A stretch of DNA of 64,000 nt from positions 8,329,610 to 8,393,609 of the forward strand of contig CM026393.1 of assembly GCA_014843695.1 (NCBI GenBank), read 5' to 3'. Below are positions 60,486 to 64,000 of this stretch, piece by piece. Source of the stretch: Archivesica marissinica. Its lineage: Eukaryota > Mollusca > Bivalvia > Venerida > Vesicomyidae. Both the position numbers and the translations under genes were made by a program. The notes under the pieces were generated by a model. The model made no database searches. It was not told where the DNA came from and saw only the letters and a program-made list of their open reading frames with translations. Position 1 is the first letter of the stretch; each line of letters begins with the position of its first letter.

Positions 60486-61125
60486 ATGTACATTAAATAT
60501 ATGTATGTACATTAAATATATGTATGTACATTAAATATATGTATGTACATTAAATATATGCATGTACATTAAATATATGTATGTACATTAAATATATGCA
60601 TGTACATTAAATATATGCATGTACATTAAATATATGCATGTACATTAAATATATGCATGTACATTAAATATATGCATGCACATTAAATATATGTATGCAC
60701 ATTAAATATATGCATGTACATTAAATATATGCATGTACATTAAATATATGCATGTACATTAAATATATGCATGTACATTAAATATATGCATGTACATTAA
60801 ATATATGCATGTACATTAAATATATGCATGTACATTAAATATATGTATGTACATTAAATATATGTATGTACATCAAATATATGCATGTACATTAAATATA
60901 TGTATGTACATTAAATATATGTATGCACATTAAATATATGTATGTACATCAAATATATGCATGTACATTAAATATATGTGTGTACATTAATTATATGTAT
61001 GTACATTAAATATATGTATGCACATCAAATATATGTATGTACATTAAATATATGTGTGTACATTAATTATATGTATGTACATTAAATATATGCATGTACA
61101 TTAATTATATGTATGTACATTAATT
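60486..61125. repeat. 19-bp minisatellite array abutting an ENTPD acceptor
   Basis: About 33 copies of a 19-bp unit (atgcatgtacattaaatat). The words atgcat and tgtaca are palindromic, so each unit can pair with itself. On the minus strand its end lies about 12 bp before the acceptor AG of the exon at 60325-60471, in the position of the branch point and polypyrimidine tract. Confidence 0.96.
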
Positions 61126-61345
61126 ATAAACTCCATAAATACCAATGTCTGGCAAATTTAACCCAAATATCAATACAGTCAGGTTATACAAAATTATTTA
61201 ATAATAAATGAGCCATGTCATGAGTATATCCACATATACCAGATAGATTAACCTCAGTTAGTGAGCACCAAACTCAGAGTATATACACAAATACCACATA
61301 TATTAACCTCAGTTAGTGAGTAACATTATACACTGAGTTACATAT
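61126..61345. other. Short unique intronic spacer
   Basis: Contains two copies of a roughly 45-bp unit (gagtatatacacaaatacca, then tattaacctcagttagtgag). No coding or RNA feature is seen. Confidence 0.65.
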
Positions 61346-62028
61346 TAAGGTTAATACTGCATGGATGTACCCCTGAGTTACATACCGAGGTTAATGTTGC
61401 ATGGATGTACCCCTGAGTTACATACCGAGGTTAATGTTGCATGGATGTACCCCTGAGTTACATACCGAGGTTAATGTTGCATGGATGTACACCTGAGTTA
61501 CATACCGAGGTTAATGTTGCATGGATGTACCCCTGAGTTACATACCGAGGTTAATGTTGCATAGATGTACCCCTGAGTTACATACCGAGGTTAATGTTGC
61601 ATGGATGTACCCCTGAGTTACATACCGAGGTTAATGTTGCATGGATGTACCCCTGAGTTACATACTGAGGTTAATGTTGCATGGATATACCCCTGAGTTA
61701 CATACCAAGGTTGCATGGATATACCCCTGAGTTACATACCGAGGTTGCATGGATATACCCCTGAGTTACATACCGAGGTTGCCTGGATGTACCCCTGAGT
61801 TACATACCGAGGTTGCATGGATATACCCCTGAGTTACATACCAAGGTTGCATGGATATACCCCTGAGTTACATACCAAGGTTGCATGGATATACCCCTGA
61901 GTTACATACCGAGGTTGCCTGGATGTACCCCTGAGTTACATACCGAGGTTGCATGGATGTACCCCTGAGTTACATACCGAGGTTGCATGGATGTACCCCT
62001 GAGTTACATACCGAGGTTGCAGGGATGT
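61346..62028. repeat. 35/40-bp array anchored at an ENTPD splice donor
   Basis: About 18-20 copies. The left half uses 40-bp units (ataccgaggttaatgttgc, then atggatgtacccctgagtta) and the right half 35-bp units lacking ttaat. On the minus strand each unit carries ctcggtatgtaactc, a donor-like ggtatgtaa. The last copy (acatccctgcaacctcg) begins at intron position +7 of the donor of the exon at 62036-62182. Confidence 0.95.
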
Positions 62029-62035
62029 AACTTAC

Positions 62036-62182
62036 ATTGACTGTATCTTTCAGCTGCTGCCTATACATGTCAGTGTATCGGTTAACACAGGGAGCTTCAA
62101 ATATGTCAGCGGCCAAGATGTTTGTAACGTATCCTTTTGGTCCACAGGGATTGGTGATGTTTGTTTCATTATAGCCCTGGTT
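62036..62182 (-). CDS. ENTPD (CD39-like) exon, first visible in window
   Basis: Minus strand, acceptor taatatttcag, donor gtcaat/gtaagtta; 147 bp, 49 codons, phase 0. It reads NQGYNETNITNPCGPKGYVT, then NILAADIFEAPCVNRYTDMY, then RQQLKDTVN. It corresponds to the CD39 segment with N-x-T...PC-x-x-x-GY...PC between the catalytic core and the CxFNG block. NET and NIT are N-glycosylation sequons, and the two cysteines sit as in the family. The five visible exons total 257 codons against about 500 for a whole enzyme. The signal/TM anchor and the first four apyrase conserved regions must therefore lie beyond 64000, so activity cannot be judged. Confidence 0.9.
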
Positions 62183-62299
62183 CTGAAATATTAATTTAAT
62201 TTTTATTGACATTCACAATGAAAAGAATCATAGACGGGTCAGTCAGGGGTCTCAGGATCGATCCCCCACCTGACACTAATACTATTAACTGTCTTTCAG

Positions 62300-62772
62300 A
62301 TGTAGTGTGGTATAATGGATGCTATGTCTGTAACGTAACCAAGGGGTTGTGAAGTTGGGTGTGGTATAATGGATGCTGTGTCTGTAACGTAACAAAGGGG
62401 TTGTGAAGTTGGGTGTGGTATAATTGATGTGGTGTCTGTAACGTAACTGAGGGGTTGTGATGTTGGGTGTGGTATAATGGATGCTGTGTCTGTAACGTAA
62501 CCAAGGGGTTGTGAAGTTGGGTGTGGTATAATGGATGCTGTGTCTGTAACGTAACCAAGGGGTTGTGAAGTTGGGTGTGGTATAATGGATGCTGTGTCTG
62601 TAACGTAACCAAGGGGTTGTGAAGTTGGGTGTGGTATAATGGATGCTGTGTCTGTAACGTAACCGAGGGGTTGTGAAGTTGGGTGTGGTATAATGGATGC
62701 TGTGTCTGTAACGTAACCAAGGGGTTGTGAAGTTGGGTGTGGTATAATGGATGCTGTGTCTGTATCATAACC
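62300..62772. repeat. 54-bp minisatellite array
   Basis: Nearly nine copies of a 54-bp unit: tgtctgtaacgtaaccaagg, then ggttgtgaagttgggtgtgg, then tataatggatgctg. It starts about 115 bp upstream (minus sense) of the ENTPD exon at 62036-62182. The 18-residue minus-strand frame (LGYVTDTASIIPHPTSQP) is incidental. Confidence 0.95.
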
Positions 62773-64000
62773 GATATACCTGAACAAGTGTAGCCTGGTA
62801 CCGCAGCATTGTAGATATACCTGAACAAGTGTAGCCTGGTACTGCAGCATTGTAGATATACCTGAACAAGTGTAGCCTGGTACCACAGCATTGTAGATAT
62901 ACCTGAACAAGTGTAGCCTGGTACTGCAGCATTGTAGATATACCTGAACAAGTGTAGCCTGGTACCGCAGCATTGTAGATATACATCAACAAGTGTAGCC
63001 TGGTACCACAGCATTGTAGATATACCTGAACAAGTGTAGCCTGGTACCGCAGCACTGTAGCTATACCTGAACAAGAGTAGCCTGGAACCACAGCACTGTA
63101 GATATACCTGAACAAGTGTAGCCTGGTACCAGAGCACTGTAGATATAGCTGAACAAGTGTAGCCTGGTACCACATCACTGTAGATATACATGAACATGTA
63201 TAGCCTGGTACCACAGCATTGTAGATATACCTGAACAAGTGCAGCCTGGTACCGCAGCACTGTATATATACATGAACATGTATAGCCTGGTACCACAGCA
63301 TTGTAGATATACCTGAACAAGTGCAGCCTGGTACCGCAGCACTGTAGATATAGCTGAACAAGTGTAGCCTGGTACCGCAGCATTGTAGATATAGCTGAAC
63401 AAGTGTAGCCTGGTACCATAGCACTGTAGATATACCTGAACAAGTGTAGCCTGGTACCACAGCACTGTAGATATACCTGAACAAGTGTAGCCTGGTACCA
63501 CAGATATACATGAACAAGTGTAGCCTGGTACCACAGCACTGTAGATATACCTGAACAAGTGTAGCCTGGTACCACAGCACTGTAGATATACCTGAACAAG
63601 TGTAGCCTGGTACCACAGCACGGTAGATATACCTGAACAAGTGTAGCCTGGTACCACAGCACTGTAGATATACCTGAACAAGTGTAGCCTGGTACCACAT
63701 ATATACCTGAACAAGTGTAGCCTGGTACCACAGCACTGTAGATATACCTGAACAAGTGTAGCCTGGTACCACAGCACTGTAGATATACCTGAACAAGTGT
63801 AGCCTGGTACCACAGCACTGTAGATATACCTGAACAAGTGTAGCCTGGTACCACAGCACTGTAGATATACCTGAACAAGTGTAGCCTGGTACCACAGCAC
63901 TGTAGATATACCTGAACAAGTGTAGCCTGGTACCACAGATATACATGAACAAGTGTAGCCTGGTACCACAGCACTGTAGATATACCTGAACAAGTGTAGC
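62773..64000. repeat. 41-bp minisatellite array
   Basis: About 30 copies of a 41-bp unit (cctgaacaagtgtagcctgg, then taccacagcactgtagatat), some shortened by the loss of agcactgtag (63503, 63700, 63938). The spacing of the short copies indicates higher-order duplication. It continues past the window edge. All three minus-strand frames are open because the period is 41 and the unit lacks stops. Confidence 0.96.

Noticed and set aside
62296..63993. 550-residue minus-strand frame (LQCCGTRLHLF repeats)
   Set aside because: A 41-bp unit without stops opens all three frames. There is no coding signature.

Overview
This is eukaryotic DNA. It contains spliced exons with canonical AG/GT borders, tRNA-derived SINEs, a LINE fragment, a terminal-inverted-repeat (TIR) transposon and vertebrate-type TTAGGG telomere-like motifs. 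Animal protein families and SINE tails of a kind I associate with bivalve and other mollusc genomes make a mollusc the best guess; that is inference. About three quarters of the non-N sequence (roughly 48 kb of 62 kb) is tandem repeat, made of some two dozen unrelated minisatellite families with periods of 19 to 63 bp. Two runs of exactly 1000 N (14791-15790 and 48080-49079) are scaffold gaps between two different arrays.

Layout. 1-4870: arrays flank a decayed last exon (+) of a neuralized-like RING E3 ligase. 4965-24075: a 38-bp array, a SINE remnant, a 7.65-kb 53-bp array grown from that SINE's tRNA-like head, a gap, then an 8.3-kb 32/37-bp array. 24076-30670: a SINE, a 31-bp array, and a decayed 4-kb TIR element whose minus-strand coding remnant carries FEN/PIN-type nuclease-like motifs. 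30670-43260: arrays of 37, 55, 45 and about 27 bp, separated by SINE pieces including a foldback SINE.

43282-44921 (minus): the last two exons of a TANGO6-like gene. 45413-49710: a 36-bp array, a gap and a 63-bp array. 49924-62182 (minus): five consecutive phase-0 exons encoding the C-terminal 257 residues of an ectonucleoside triphosphate diphosphohydrolase (CD39/ENTPD family). Its introns are filled with arrays, SINEs and a LINE 3' fragment. The first half of this gene lies beyond position 64000.

The unifying theme is how the minisatellites arose. Three arrays are visibly built from pieces of tRNA-derived SINEs. Several others start at a splice site of a real gene: 13 tandem copies of the TANGO6 acceptor with 16 bases of exon, a 66-bp in-frame duplication of the last ENTPD acceptor, and about 20 donor-like units beginning at an ENTPD donor. 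No long open frame inside an array is regarded as a gene.
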